From Gemmatimonadaceae bacterium (GTDB taxonomy: Bacteria > Gemmatimonadota > Gemmatimonadetes > Gemmatimonadales > Gemmatimonadaceae), in the NCBI GenBank assembly GCA_013697785.1, contig JACCWE010000140.1, forward strand, positions 1 to 43,300: 43,300 nt of DNA, given 5' to 3'. The notes beneath the pieces are model-generated. The model was not told where the DNA came from, did no database searches, and worked only from the letters and a program-made list of their open reading frames with translations. Below are positions 27,304-36,541 of this stretch, one piece after another. The translations under genes were made by a program, and so were the position numbers. Within the stretch, counting starts at the first letter, position 1. Every line of letters begins with the position of its first letter.

Positions 27304-28215
27304 ATGGATACGGCACGCGCGACGCGCGCCGATCTGCTCGACCCCGCAACGATCGCGGCGCTCGGACGGATCGAAGTGACTGCTCGGTGGATCGTCGACG
27401 GCTTCCTTTCCGGGCTGCATCGTTCGCCACGGAAGGGATTTTCGGTGGAGTTCGCCGAACACCGTCCGTATCAGGCGGGTGATGAGCCCCGTCACGTCGA
27501 TTGGAAGCTCGCGGCGCGAGCGGATCGCTGGGCCGTGAAGCAGTACGAGGAAGAAACGAATCTGCGGGCGACGATCGTGCTGGATGTGAGCCGGTCGATG
27601 GCCTGGAGCGGTGCAGCGGCCCGCCTCACCAAGCTCGCGTACGCGGAACGACTCTCCGCTGCGATCGCGCTCCTCTTCCTCCGCCAGCGCGATGCCGTGG
27701 GCCTCGTTCGCTTCGATGACGTCGTGCGTTCGTCGGTTCCGCCGCGCGTGCGCACGGGGCAGTGGGTGCGGCTCGTGGCGGCACTCGAGGAGCCGGGATC
27801 GGGGCGCGCGTCGCACGCGGCGAGCGCGCTCGAGGCTGCGGGGCGGCTGATCGCGCGGCGCGGGATGGTCGTGCTCATCTCCGACCTGCTCATGGATCCC
27901 GCGGATGTCGTGCTGACGGTGCGCGGGCTCCGGCACGCGGGGCATCAGGTGGTGGTGATGCACATTCTCGATCCGGCGGAGATCGACCTGCCGCAGTCGA
28001 GCGAAGCGCTCTTCGTCGATCCCGAGAGCGGAGTGGAGGTCGCCGCGACCGTCGCCGATGTGCGCGCGGCGTACCAGGCGACGGTGCAAGAGGCGCTGGT
28101 GGAATGGCGGCGCGCACTCTCCGCGTACGGCGCGTCGTACGAGCCCGTGATTACCGACGCGCCCTTCGGTGTCGCCCTTCGGCGCGCATTCTCTGCACGG
28201 CAGGAAGCGCCCTAG
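27304..28215 (+). CDS. DUF58 protein with von Willebrand A-like fold
   Basis: The 303-residue protein has the DUF58 core: SVEFAEHRPYQAGDEPRHVDWKLAARAD (quoted only as landmarks EHRPYQAGD and HVDWK) followed by TIVLDVSRSM, where DxSxS is a metal-dependent adhesion-site motif. DUF58 proteins accompany MoxR AAA ATPases and Bat proteins; the roles reported for such systems include chaperoning, metal insertion and stress tolerance. No MoxR gene is in the window. The BatA-like gene follows 13 bases later. The protein lacks clear membrane segments. The ATG at 27304 is probably the first transcribed codon. Confidence 0.9.
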   Translation: MDTARATRADLLDPATIAALGRIEVTARWIVDGFLSGLHRSPRKGFSVEFAEHRPYQAGDEPRHVDWKLAARADRWAVKQYEEETNLRATIVLDVSRSMAWSGAAARLTKLAYAERLSAAIALLFLRQRDAVGLVRFDDVVRSSVPPRVRTGQWVRLVAALEEPGSGRASHAASALEAAGRLIARRGMVVLISDLLMDPADVVLTVRGLRHAGHQVVVMHILDPAEIDLPQSSEALFVDPESGVEVAATVADVRAAYQATVQEALVEWRRALSAYGASYEPVITDAPFGVALRRAFSARQEAP

Positions 28216-28228
28216 TGGCCACGCGCTG

Positions 28229-30058
28229 ATGGGATTTCTCGCGCCACTCTGGCTGCTCGCCGGTGCCGCCGCCGCCGTTCCGCTCCTCATCCATCTCATG
28301 CGCCGCCGCGCCGGCCTCCGCATCGACTTCCCCGCGGTTCGCTATCTCGTGCGCGCCGAGCGAGAGCACTCGCGCGATCTGCGCCTGCGCAATCTGCTGC
28401 TCATGATCCTGCGCGTGGCCGCCGTGCTGCTGATCGCGCTCGCCGCGGCGCATCCGATCGTGCGCATGGCCGGCGGCGGACATGCGCGCACAGCGCTCGC
28501 CGTGGTGCTCGACAACTCGCTCAGCACCTCGGCCGTCGTCGGTGGGCGGCCCGTGCTCCAGCAGCTGCAAGCGCGGGCGCGAGAGATCATCAGGCGCGCC
28601 TCGTCATCCGATCGTGTCTGGCTCGTCACCGCCGACGGCGTCGTTCACGGCGGCAGCCGCGATGCGGTGCTGGAGGCCGCCGCGCACACCGAGCCCTTCG
28701 GCGGCGCCGGCGATGTGCGCGCCGCCACCGCGCGCGCCGCACTGCTCGCGCGCTCGGCTGCGCTTCCGGCAAAGGAAGTAGTAGTGCTCACCGATGGGCA
28801 GGCCGCGAGCTGGCGCGACCCACTCTCGCTCGCCGACGTGCCGCTCCACATCTATCTCCTCGCGGCAGCCGCGCCCGCGAATCACGCCGTCGTCGCCGTG
28901 CGCGCGATCCCGACGCGCTGGACTCCGCGCGGCGCCGTGCGCGCGCGGCTCCTCGCATCCGACTCCGCGACGTACCGCATCACGCTCGAAGGACGCACGG
29001 TCGCGCGCGGGATCGCCGCACGCGACGAAGAGATCGTGCTGCGCGCCGAGCCGCCGGAGCGCGGATGGAGCTCGGGGACGGTGGAGCTCGAGCCCGATGA
29101 GCTGCGCGGCGACGACGTGCGCCACTTCGCCGTGTGGATCGGACCCGCCCCCGCCGTCTCGCTCCATCCGCTCGCGGGCCCGTTCGCGCACAGCGCCCTC
29201 GACGCGCTCGTGCAGAGTGGCCGCGCGAGCATCGGCAACGAGATCTCCTTCGCTCCCGCGGATGAGGCGACGAAGCTGCCCGCTCTGTTGATAGCGCCCG
29301 GCGACCCGGTGAAGCTCGGCGCAGCGAATCGCGCGCTCGAGCGACTGGGTGTGCCGTGGCGATTCGGCGCCGTCGCGCACGGCGAATCCGTGGTGCGCGC
29401 TGCGGACAGCACACGCGCGCTCGATGGCGTGAGCGTGTCGACCCGTTACGCGCTGACACGATCCGCGGGCGCTGGGGGCTCCACCGGCGGCGACACCCTC
29501 GCCACCGCCGGCGGCGCGCCATGGATCGTTGCCGGACCGCGCTACGTGCTCGTGGCCTCGCCGCTCGCTCCGCCCGCAACGACCTTCCCGCTCCACGCCA
29601 GCTTCGTCCCGTGGCTCGACGACATGCTCTCCCAGCGACTGAGCGGCGAGGGCGGTACCCCGCACGAAGCGGCGCCAGGCGAACAGCTCGGGCGCCCCGC
29701 CAACGTGGATGCGCTCGAGCTCCCTGAAGGCGGCGAGCTCACGCTGAGCAGCGACTCATTCACGGCGCCCTCGCGCGCGGGCGCCTACTTCTATCTACGC
29801 GGCACCACGCGCGTGGGTGCGCTCGTCGTGAATCCGGAGCCTGGGGAATCCGATCTCGCGCGCCTCACGCCCGAAGCGCTCGCCGTGCGTCTCGGCACCC
29901 GCGCATCGAACGTCTTCACCGACAGCACCGCACTCTCGCGCAGCATTCTCACCGCTGCGCCCCAACGCCCACTCCTCGCTCCGCTCCTTCTCATCGCTGC
30001 TCTCACGCTTCTCGCCGAAACGCTCATCACGGCGCCTGCACGCAGGAGGGCTGCGTAA
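28229..30058 (+). CDS. BatA/VWA-type membrane protein
   Basis: The 609-residue protein opens with the BatA N-terminal domain: membrane segment at about 2-22 (GFLAPLWLLAGAAAAVPLL), then LIHLMRRRAGLRIDFPAVRYL, then a second segment at about 55-77. The following VWA-like domain starts TALAVVLDNSLSTS, keeping DxSxS, and has VVVLTDGQAASW. A long beta-rich extracytoplasmic or cytoplasmic region follows, and a C-terminal membrane segment (LLAPLLLIAALTLLAETLI). The ATG at 28229 was preferred to a start 20 codons earlier, which lies inside the DUF58 gene. It likely works with the DUF58 protein as a Bat/MoxR-type complex in the membrane. Its stop overlaps the mfd start (TAATG). Confidence 0.88.
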   Translation: MGFLAPLWLLAGAAAAVPLLIHLMRRRAGLRIDFPAVRYLVRAEREHSRDLRLRNLLLMILRVAAVLLIALAAAHPIVRMAGGGHARTALAVVLDNSLSTSAVVGGRPVLQQLQARAREIIRRASSSDRVWLVTADGVVHGGSRDAVLEAAAHTEPFGGAGDVRAATARAALLARSAALPAKEVVVLTDGQAASWRDPLSLADVPLHIYLLAAAAPANHAVVAVRAIPTRWTPRGAVRARLLASDSATYRITLEGRTVARGIAARDEEIVLRAEPPERGWSSGTVELEPDELRGDDVRHFAVWIGPAPAVSLHPLAGPFAHSALDALVQSGRASIGNEISFAPADEATKLPALLIAPGDPVKLGAANRALERLGVPWRFGAVAHGESVVRAADSTRALDGVSVSTRYALTRSAGAGGSTGGDTLATAGGAPWIVAGPRYVLVASPLAPPATTFPLHASFVPWLDDMLSQRLSGEGGTPHEAAPGEQLGRPANVDALELPEGGELTLSSDSFTAPSRAGAYFYLRGTTRVGALVVNPEPGESDLARLTPEALAVRLGTRASNVFTDSTALSRSILTAAPQRPLLAPLLLIAALTLLAETLITAPARRRAA

Positions 30059-33000
30059 TGGCACTCCCGCAGCTGCTCGACGCTATCGCCGCGCTCCCGG
30101 CGTACCGCGACCTCATCGCTCGCCTCCCTCAGCTCGGCGACACGATCACGATCGGCGGGCTCCCCGGCTCCAGCGACGCGACGTTGAGCGCCGCGCTCGG
30201 CCGCGAGCTCGCCTCCACACGCTTCCAGGTCATTCTCGCCGAAGCGCTGCCCGAAGCGGAGCGCTGGCTCGCGGATCTCGATGCGCTCGCCGTCGATGGC
30301 GCCGTCGCGCTCTATCCGCCGCGCGAGGGATTCGGCGAGGTCGAGCCGCATCTCGAGGTCGCGGGCGAGCGCGTCGAGACGCTCGAGCGGATTGCGCGCG
30401 GTCAGGTGCGCACGCTCGTAACCACCGCGCGAGCGATACTCGAACGCACGCGACTCCCCGCTGCCGTGCGCAACTCTCGCCTCGAGCTCAAGCCCGGGCA
30501 GACGCAGCGGCTGGACGCGCTCATCGATCATCTCGAGGGCGTCGGCTTCGAGCGCGTCACGCTCGTCGACGATGTCGCACAGTTCAGCGTGCGCGGCGGC
30601 ATCGTCGACATCTACAGCTTCGGGATGGCGAACCCGGTGCGTCTCGAGCTGTGGGGCGACGAGATCGCATCGCTCCGCCACTTCGACCTCGCCACTCAAC
30701 GCTCGACGCGCGACGCCTCGAGCGCCGTGATCCTCCCCGTGGACGGAAAGAAGGGCGACGAGGATGAGACTGCCGCGCGCGGCACCGTTGCCGATCTCTT
30801 CCCTCCCGACACGCTCATCGTGGTGCCCGCGCGCTCGCATCTCGACTCGGAGATGCGCCGCACCTGGGACGAGGCCGCCCACCACATCGACCTAGCCCGC
30901 CGTCGCGGCGAAGACGTTCCGAATCGCGACGAGCTCTTTCAGACGCCCGAGGATGCGCAGCAGCAGCTCGCGCGCTTCGGCCGCATCGCGATCCTCCATC
31001 GCGACGCCGCTACCGAAGGCGGTGCGCGCAGCGCCGACATCGTCTTCCCGATTCGTCCGCCGGATTCGATCGACCGCGACATCAAGCGCCTCCGCCGCCT
31101 CGTGTCCGACGGCACGCCGACCGTCATCCTCTGCGACAACGTCGGCCAGTGCGAGCGCCTCGACGAGATCCTGAACGAGGACGCGCGCTCACCGTCGCCC
31201 GCCGCGCTCACGGTCGGCGTCGTCGATGGCGGTTTCATCGTGCCGGGCGCGCGTGCGTCCGAGCCCGGCCTCCGCATCCTCACCGACCACGAGATCTTCC
31301 GCCGCGAGCGGCGCATCCGCCGCCATCGTCGCTACGGATCGGGATCGTCGCTCGAGAGCATCACCGCGCTCAAGCCCGGCGACTACGTGGTGCATCTCGA
31401 GCACGGCGTCGGCATCTATCGCGGCATCGAGCAGGTCTTCGTTCGCGAGAGCACGATCGAGGTCGCGGTCATCGAATACGAGGGCGGCGATCGTCTCAAC
31501 GTTCCGCTCTACCGCATCGACCAGGTCGAGCGCTATCGCTCGGCCGACGACGTCTCGAGCGACGCGCCGCCACCGCGCCTCCACAAGCTCGGCGGCAAGC
31601 GCTGGGCGCAGCAGCGCGACAAGACGCGCGCCGCGCTGCAGGAGATGACGCTCGAGCTCCTCGACCTCTACGCGCGCCGCCGCGTCGCCGACAAGATCCC
31701 CGCGTTCCCCGACACCACGTGGCAGCGCCAGCTCGAGTCGTCCTTTCTCTTCGAGGACACGCCGGACCAGCGTCGCGCGACGGTCGAGGTGAAGGCGGAC
31801 ATGGAGTCCACGCGCCCGATGGATCGGCTCCTCGTCGGCGACGTCGGCTACGGCAAAACCGAGATCGCCGTTCGCGCCGCCTTCAAGGCCGTCCAATCCG
31901 GTCGCCAGGTGGCGGTGCTCGTGCCGACGACGATTCTCGCCGAGCAGCATGGACGCACCTTCAGCGAGCGTCTCGCGGATTTTCCCGTCACCGTCAGAAC
32001 GCTTTCGCGCTTCCAGAGCGCAAAGGAAACGACCCAGACACTCGTCGACATCGCCGAGAAGAAGGTCGACATCGTGATCGGCACGCACCGGCTTCTGAGC
32101 CCCGACGTCAACTTCGGAAACCTCGGCCTCGTGATCGTCGACGAGGAGCACCGCTTCGGTGTGAAGCACAAGGAGCGGCTGAAGCAGCTGAAGCTCGAGA
32201 CGGATGTGCTTACTCTCACGGCCACGCCCATTCCGCGCACACTGCATCAGTCGCTTGCGGGGCTACGCGACATGACGGTGATTCAGACGCCACCGCTCGA
32301 CCGCTCGCCGGTGCTCACCTTCGTCGAGCCGTGGGATGAGGGACTGATCGAGGAGGGAATCGCGCGCGAGCTCGATCGCGGCGGGCAGGTCTTCTTCGTC
32401 CACAATCGCATCGAGACGATCGTCGCGATCGCCGATCACATCCAGCGTCTCGCGCCGCGCGCGCGGGTAACGGTAGCGCACGGCCAGATGCGCGAGCGCG
32501 AGCTCGAAGAGGCAATGCGCAAGTTCGTGAGTGGCGAGGTCGACGTCCTCGTCTCGACGATGATCGTCGAGTCGGGGCTCGATGTCGCGAACGCGAATAC
32601 GATGTTCGTCAATCGCGCCGACCATTTCGGACTCGCCCAGCTCTACCAGCTGCGCGGCCGCGTCGGCCGCTCGTACCGCCGCGCCTACTGCTACCTTCTC
32701 GTCCCCGATTCCGTCGACATCGACGCCGAGCGCCGCCTGTCCGTTCTCGAGCATCACACCGAGCTCGGCTCTGGCTATCGCATCGCGCTCAAGGATCTCG
32801 AGTTCCGCGGTGCCGGCAACCTCCTCGGCTCAGAGCAGTCGGGGTTCGTGCAGGCGGTTGGCTTCGAGCTTTATCTCCGGATGCTCGACGAGACCGTCAA
32901 CCGGATGATCAAGGGCGACAACGCCCCCAAGCTGCGTCCGGCCGATGTGTCGATGGACATCGCCGCCTTCCTTCCCGATGACTATCTGCCGATTCAGGAG

Positions 33001-33378
33001 GCGAAGCTCGACGTCTATCGCCGGCTGTCGACCTTCACGAAGGCCGACGAGGTCGAGGCGCTCCGCGACGAGCTGCGCGATCGCTTCGGACCGTTGCCGG
33101 CGCCCGCCATGGCCTTCCTCTCGAGCGCGTTGTTGCGCGTGAGTGGCGGCGCGCTGGGCGTAGAGGGAATCCTGGTGCGCGGCGATGAGGCGCGTATTAC
33201 CTTTCGTGACGATGCGGTACCCCGGCTCAAGGGGCTCACATCGGCGTTCCACGAAGTGCAATTCCAGGCGGAGGTGCGTCGCGCGCATCCGCTCTCGCTC
33301 AAGCTCACGCGCCTCGGCGGCGCATCGCTTCTCGACGGGCTCGTACGCGTTCTTCGCGGAGCCACGCGCGATGCGTGA
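30058..33378 (+). CDS. mfd: Transcription-repair coupling factor
   Basis: Mfd removes RNA polymerase stalled at DNA damage and recruits UvrA. The 1106-residue protein has the UvrB-like N-terminal module, the RNA-polymerase-interacting domain (GDYVVHLEHGVGIYRGIE), and the RecG-like translocase with Walker A LLVGDVGYGKTE, VPTTILAEQH, DEEHRFG, LTATPIPRTL, and motif VI QLRGRVGRSYRRAYCY. The C-terminal UvrA-binding-inhibiting domain follows (about 1000-1100). It starts at the ATG overlapping the BatA stop, with AGGAGGG about 8 bases upstream, the clearest RBS in this cluster. It complements uvrA in the same window. Confidence 0.97.
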   Translation: MALPQLLDAIAALPAYRDLIARLPQLGDTITIGGLPGSSDATLSAALGRELASTRFQVILAEALPEAERWLADLDALAVDGAVALYPPREGFGEVEPHLEVAGERVETLERIARGQVRTLVTTARAILERTRLPAAVRNSRLELKPGQTQRLDALIDHLEGVGFERVTLVDDVAQFSVRGGIVDIYSFGMANPVRLELWGDEIASLRHFDLATQRSTRDASSAVILPVDGKKGDEDETAARGTVADLFPPDTLIVVPARSHLDSEMRRTWDEAAHHIDLARRRGEDVPNRDELFQTPEDAQQQLARFGRIAILHRDAATEGGARSADIVFPIRPPDSIDRDIKRLRRLVSDGTPTVILCDNVGQCERLDEILNEDARSPSPAALTVGVVDGGFIVPGARASEPGLRILTDHEIFRRERRIRRHRRYGSGSSLESITALKPGDYVVHLEHGVGIYRGIEQVFVRESTIEVAVIEYEGGDRLNVPLYRIDQVERYRSADDVSSDAPPPRLHKLGGKRWAQQRDKTRAALQEMTLELLDLYARRRVADKIPAFPDTTWQRQLESSFLFEDTPDQRRATVEVKADMESTRPMDRLLVGDVGYGKTEIAVRAAFKAVQSGRQVAVLVPTTILAEQHGRTFSERLADFPVTVRTLSRFQSAKETTQTLVDIAEKKVDIVIGTHRLLSPDVNFGNLGLVIVDEEHRFGVKHKERLKQLKLETDVLTLTATPIPRTLHQSLAGLRDMTVIQTPPLDRSPVLTFVEPWDEGLIEEGIARELDRGGQVFFVHNRIETIVAIADHIQRLAPRARVTVAHGQMRERELEEAMRKFVSGEVDVLVSTMIVESGLDVANANTMFVNRADHFGLAQLYQLRGRVGRSYRRAYCYLLVPDSVDIDAERRLSVLEHHTELGSGYRIALKDLEFRGAGNLLGSEQSGFVQAVGFELYLRMLDETVNRMIKGDNAPKLRPADVSMDIAAFLPDDYLPIQEAKLDVYRRLSTFTKADEVEALRDELRDRFGPLPAPAMAFLSSALLRVSGGALGVEGILVRGDEARITFRDDAVPRLKGLTSAFHEVQFQAEVRRAHPLSLKLTRLGGASLLDGLVRVLRGATRDA

Positions 33379-33379
33379 C

Positions 33380-33402
33380 CGCGCGGGGCTTTCTGCCGCG
33401 CG
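33380..33402 (+). terminator. Possible hairpin after mfd
   Basis: CGCGCGG (33380-33386) and CCGCGCG (33396-33402) make a perfect 7-bp stem with a 9-base loop, one base past the mfd stop codon. No T-tract follows, so it may slow decay or terminate with Rho, but it is not a classic intrinsic terminator. Confidence 0.25.
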
Positions 33403-33438
33403 CAGGCCACCTATCTCTCGCCCACTCAATCTCCGCCA

Positions 33439-34917
33439 ATGAAACGCTCTATTGCCATTTTAATGATCGTCGGCGTCCTCGTCGCCTGTGAAGGATTCAA
33501 GCAGGCCATGGGCGCCCACGCTGACGTCGTTGCGAAGGCCGGCTCACAGGAGCTCACAGTCGGCCGCCTTTCGGCGCTGCTCTCGCAGGCCAAGGTCCCC
33601 GTGACGGGCGAGATTGCGAAAGCGATCACCAACATCTGGGTCGACTACGAGCTGCTCGGCAACGCCGCCGCGCACAACGACTCGCTCAACGATCCGAAGA
33701 TGGTGAACGATGCGCTCTGGCCGATCATCTCGCAGATGCGAGCGGGCAAGTGGCACGATGTCGTGGTAAAGACGTTCCACATCGACACGGCGGGCTCGGA
33801 GGCGAAGTTCAACGCCGGTGAAGTGCTCGCGGCGCGACACATTCTCTTCCTCGTTCCGCAGGGCGCAACGCCCGCGCAGTCCGATTCCGTCCGCAAGGTC
33901 GCCGAGGGCGTTCGCGCGCAGGTGACGCCGGCGAACTTCACGGAGATGGCGACGAAGTACACGCAGGAACCGGGCGGGGCGCAGCGCGGCGGCGATCTCG
34001 GGGTGTTTACGAAGGGCGCGATGGTGCCGCAGTTCGAGCAGGCGGTCGAGGCGATCAAGCCGGGGCAGGTCTCCGCGCTCGTAAAGACGCAGTTCGGCTA
34101 CCATATCATCCGCCGCTCGACCTACTCCGAAGTCGCTCCCGAAGTCGCGTCGCGCCTCAACGGCCCCGCGCTCCAGACCGCCGACAGCGTCTACATCACC
34201 CAGCTCGAGACAGCCGGCAAAATTCAGTTCAAGCCGACGGCCGTCGCGACGATCAAGGAAGCGGCGAAGGATCTCGATGCCCACAAGAACGACAAAACGG
34301 TCATCGCGACATCGAAGGCCGGTGACTTCACCGTCGCCCGGCTGACACGCTGGCTCGAGGCATTCCAGCAGCGCGAAGACCTCGGCAAGAAGCTCCAGAC
34401 CGCGCCCGACAGCGTCGTGCTCAGCTTCGCGAAAAACGTCCTCCGCAACGAGCTCGTGCTGCACCAGGCCGACAGCGCGAAGATCGAGCTGACGCCGGAA
34501 GAGAGCAAGCAGCTCCAGACGCGCTTCACGGAAGTGATCGTGCAGAGCCAGGAGCAACTCGGTATAAGTGCGAAGTCGCTAGCCGACAGCGCGAAGACGG
34601 TCGCCGAGCGCGAAAAGCTCGCGAGCGCGCGCGTGAACACGTACATCGACAAGCTCATGCAGCAGCAGGCGGGCTTCGTGCAGATTCCGCCTCCGCTCGA
34701 AGAGCTGATGAAGAAGAAGTACACGGTGACGATCAATCAGGCGGCAATGGACAAGGCAGTGACCGCGTCCGCCGCGCTCAAGGCCAAGGCCGATTCGACG
34801 CGCGCGAAGAATGCGCCGCCGACGGAAGTGCCGATGGGCGGAATGCAGATGCCGCAGGGTGCGCCCGCACCGGCCGCTCCGGCCCCCGCGCCGAAGTCGA
34901 CCAAGAAGACGCCTTGA
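33439..34917 (+). CDS. Parvulin-type peptidyl-prolyl isomerase lipoprotein (PrsA/SurA-like)
   Basis: The 492-residue protein starts with a lipoprotein signal (MKRSIAILMIVGVLVAC, lipobox LVAC, Cys17), so it should be anchored in the envelope. A SurA_N-like helical region (about 30-130) is followed by a parvulin domain (about 130-230: AARHILFLVPQG, FTEMATKYTQEPGGAQRGGDLGVFTKGAMVPQF at its landmarks GGDLGVF and MVPQFE, then TQFGYHIIR). A long helical region and a Pro/Ala/Met-rich tail follow. It probably folds exported proteins. The second parvulin gene follows after 34 bases. No Shine-Dalgarno is visible before the ATG. Confidence 0.88.
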   Translation: MKRSIAILMIVGVLVACEGFKQAMGAHADVVAKAGSQELTVGRLSALLSQAKVPVTGEIAKAITNIWVDYELLGNAAAHNDSLNDPKMVNDALWPIISQMRAGKWHDVVVKTFHIDTAGSEAKFNAGEVLAARHILFLVPQGATPAQSDSVRKVAEGVRAQVTPANFTEMATKYTQEPGGAQRGGDLGVFTKGAMVPQFEQAVEAIKPGQVSALVKTQFGYHIIRRSTYSEVAPEVASRLNGPALQTADSVYITQLETAGKIQFKPTAVATIKEAAKDLDAHKNDKTVIATSKAGDFTVARLTRWLEAFQQREDLGKKLQTAPDSVVLSFAKNVLRNELVLHQADSAKIELTPEESKQLQTRFTEVIVQSQEQLGISAKSLADSAKTVAEREKLASARVNTYIDKLMQQQAGFVQIPPPLEELMKKKYTVTINQAAMDKAVTASAALKAKADSTRAKNAPPTEVPMGGMQMPQGAPAPAAPAPAPKSTKKTP

Positions 34918-34951
34918 TCGAACCACTGAACGCGTCGAGGGTACGTTGAGA

Positions 34952-36277
34952 ATGCGCACTTCAATGTTGCTCACCGTGGCGGCACTGTCCGTCACGGTAA
35001 CGGCGCTCGCCGCGCCTCTTCGCGCTCAGACGGGTGACAATCCGCAGGTCGACGGCATCGTCGCTGTCGTCGGAACAACCGCGATTCTGCGCTCCGAAGT
35101 CGAGGAGCGCGTCGCGCAGGCACGCGCGTCCGGTCAGAAAATGCCCGCCGACTCCGCGAGCCAGCAGGCGATGATCAGACAGCTTCTCGATGCGATCATC
35201 GACGAGGAGCTCCTGGTTCAGAAGGCCAAGGATTCGAAGGTCGAGGTCACCGACAACGACGTGAATGCCGATGTCGACAAGCGCATGCAGACGATCCGCA
35301 CGCGCTTCACGACCGAGAAGGAGTTCCGCGACGAGCTGCGGAAGTCGGGCTTCGGAACGGTGGACGAGTTCCGTCGCTGGCTCGGCGATCAGTCGCGTCG
35401 CAGCCAGATGCAGCAGAAGCTGTTCGAAAAGCTTCGCGCCGACGGCAAGATCGCTCCGGCTTCGGTGTCACCTGCGGAAGTCGATGAGTTCTTCGCAAAG
35501 AACTCCTCGCAGCTCCAGAAGCTTCCCGCGACCGTGACGCTGAGGCAGATCGTGATCGCACCCAAGGCGAGTCCGAAGCAGGACTCGGCCGCGGTCGCGA
35601 AGGCGGAATCACTGTACGTCGAGATCCAGAAGGGCGGCGACTTCGAGCAGATCGCGAAGCGCGAGTCGATGGACCCGGGCACCAAGGATCTGGGCGGCGA
35701 TCTCGGCTGGCGTCGCCGCGGCGACTTCGTTCCCGAATTCGATCGTGTGTTCTTCGGCATCAAGCCGGGCGTCGTGACGCCGCCGGTGAAGACGGTGTTC
35801 GGCTACCATCTCATCAAGGTCGATCGCGTACAGCCGGCGGAAGTGAAGGGAAGACACATTCTCATTCGCGCCGCTATCGATTCCGCCGACGTAGAGACCG
35901 CGCGCGTCGAAGCGAACGACGTCGCGAAGCAGTGGCGCGCCGGCGTGTCGTTCGACACGCTCCGCGTGAAGCATCACGATCCATCGGAAGAGTCGTCGAT
36001 TCCGCAGCCATTCCCGCAGGCGCAACTGCCGCAGGCGTACCAGACGGCGATCGCGGGCCACAAGGCGAACGACATCCTCGATCCGTTCCTGATCGAGGAT
36101 AAGACGCGCGGCACCCCGAAGTTCTTCGTGGTGCAGATCACGTCGATCGCGGCGGAGCACGAGCCGACGGTCGCGGACTGGCGCGAGAAGATTCGCGATC
36201 AGCTCGCGGAGGAGAAGGCGATCCGCCGCTACCTCGACGGGCTGCGCAAGGAAAGCTACGTCTCGATTCGCATCTGA
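34952..36277 (+). CDS. surA: SurA-type periplasmic chaperone / peptidyl-prolyl isomerase
   Basis: The 441-residue protein has a cleavable signal peptide (MRTSMLLTVAALSVTVTALA, ending APLRAQ) and the SurA N-domain (VDGIVAVVGTTAILRSEVEERV, seen at landmarks VAVVG and ILRSEV). Parvulin domain 1 is at about 195-300 (LRQIVIAPKA, GGDLGWRRRGDFVPEF, VFGYHLIKVD), and a second, degenerate parvulin-like domain starts at GRHILIRAAI. SurA delivers outer-membrane proteins to the Bam machinery. The ATG at 34952 has GAGGG about 11 bases upstream; the longer frame overlaps the preceding gene with arginine-rich noise. The order surA, S4 protein, pdxA resembles the surA-pdxA linkage of enterobacteria. Confidence 0.92.
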   Translation: MRTSMLLTVAALSVTVTALAAPLRAQTGDNPQVDGIVAVVGTTAILRSEVEERVAQARASGQKMPADSASQQAMIRQLLDAIIDEELLVQKAKDSKVEVTDNDVNADVDKRMQTIRTRFTTEKEFRDELRKSGFGTVDEFRRWLGDQSRRSQMQQKLFEKLRADGKIAPASVSPAEVDEFFAKNSSQLQKLPATVTLRQIVIAPKASPKQDSAAVAKAESLYVEIQKGGDFEQIAKRESMDPGTKDLGGDLGWRRRGDFVPEFDRVFFGIKPGVVTPPVKTVFGYHLIKVDRVQPAEVKGRHILIRAAIDSADVETARVEANDVAKQWRAGVSFDTLRVKHHDPSEESSIPQPFPQAQLPQAYQTAIAGHKANDILDPFLIEDKTRGTPKFFVVQITSIAAEHEPTVADWREKIRDQLAEEKAIRRYLDGLRKESYVSIRI

Positions 36278-36280
36278 CCG

Positions 36281-36541
36281 GTGCGCGTCGACCTCGCGCT
36301 CAAGCGGCTCCTCCTCGTGAAGAGCCGCACCGAGGGAAAGGAGGCGTGCGACGTGGGAGCGGTGGCGGTGAACGGAAAGCGCGTGAAGGCCTCGGCTGAA
36401 GTCGGTGCGGGCGACCGCCTCCGTCTCGACTACGCGCACCGCTCGCTCGAGATCGAGCTTTTCGCCGACATCGGGAAGAACGTCAGCCGCGCGGACGCGA
36501 AGACGCTCTATCGCGTGATCAGCGATGAGGAAACGCAGTGA
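36281..36541 (+). CDS. S4-domain RNA-binding protein (HslR/Hsp15-like)
   Basis: The 86-residue protein consists of an S4 RNA-binding domain: MRVDLALKRLLLVKSRTEG with later GAVAVNGKRVKAS and VGAGDRLRLDY. Similar small proteins (Hsp15 and relatives) bind ribosomal or structured RNA, for example stalled 50S subunits. The C-terminus is short. The GTG start lies three bases after the surA stop and the stop overlaps the pdxA start (GTGA), so the gene is translationally tied to both neighbours. The exact RNA partner is unknown. Confidence 0.85.
   Translation: MRVDLALKRLLLVKSRTEGKEACDVGAVAVNGKRVKASAEVGAGDRLRLDYAHRSLEIELFADIGKNVSRADAKTLYRVISDEETQ

Noticed and set aside
31149-32339. 396-codon second frame inside mfd
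   Set aside because: Same strand but shifted, Arg/Ala/His-rich without motifs; mfd reading is certain.
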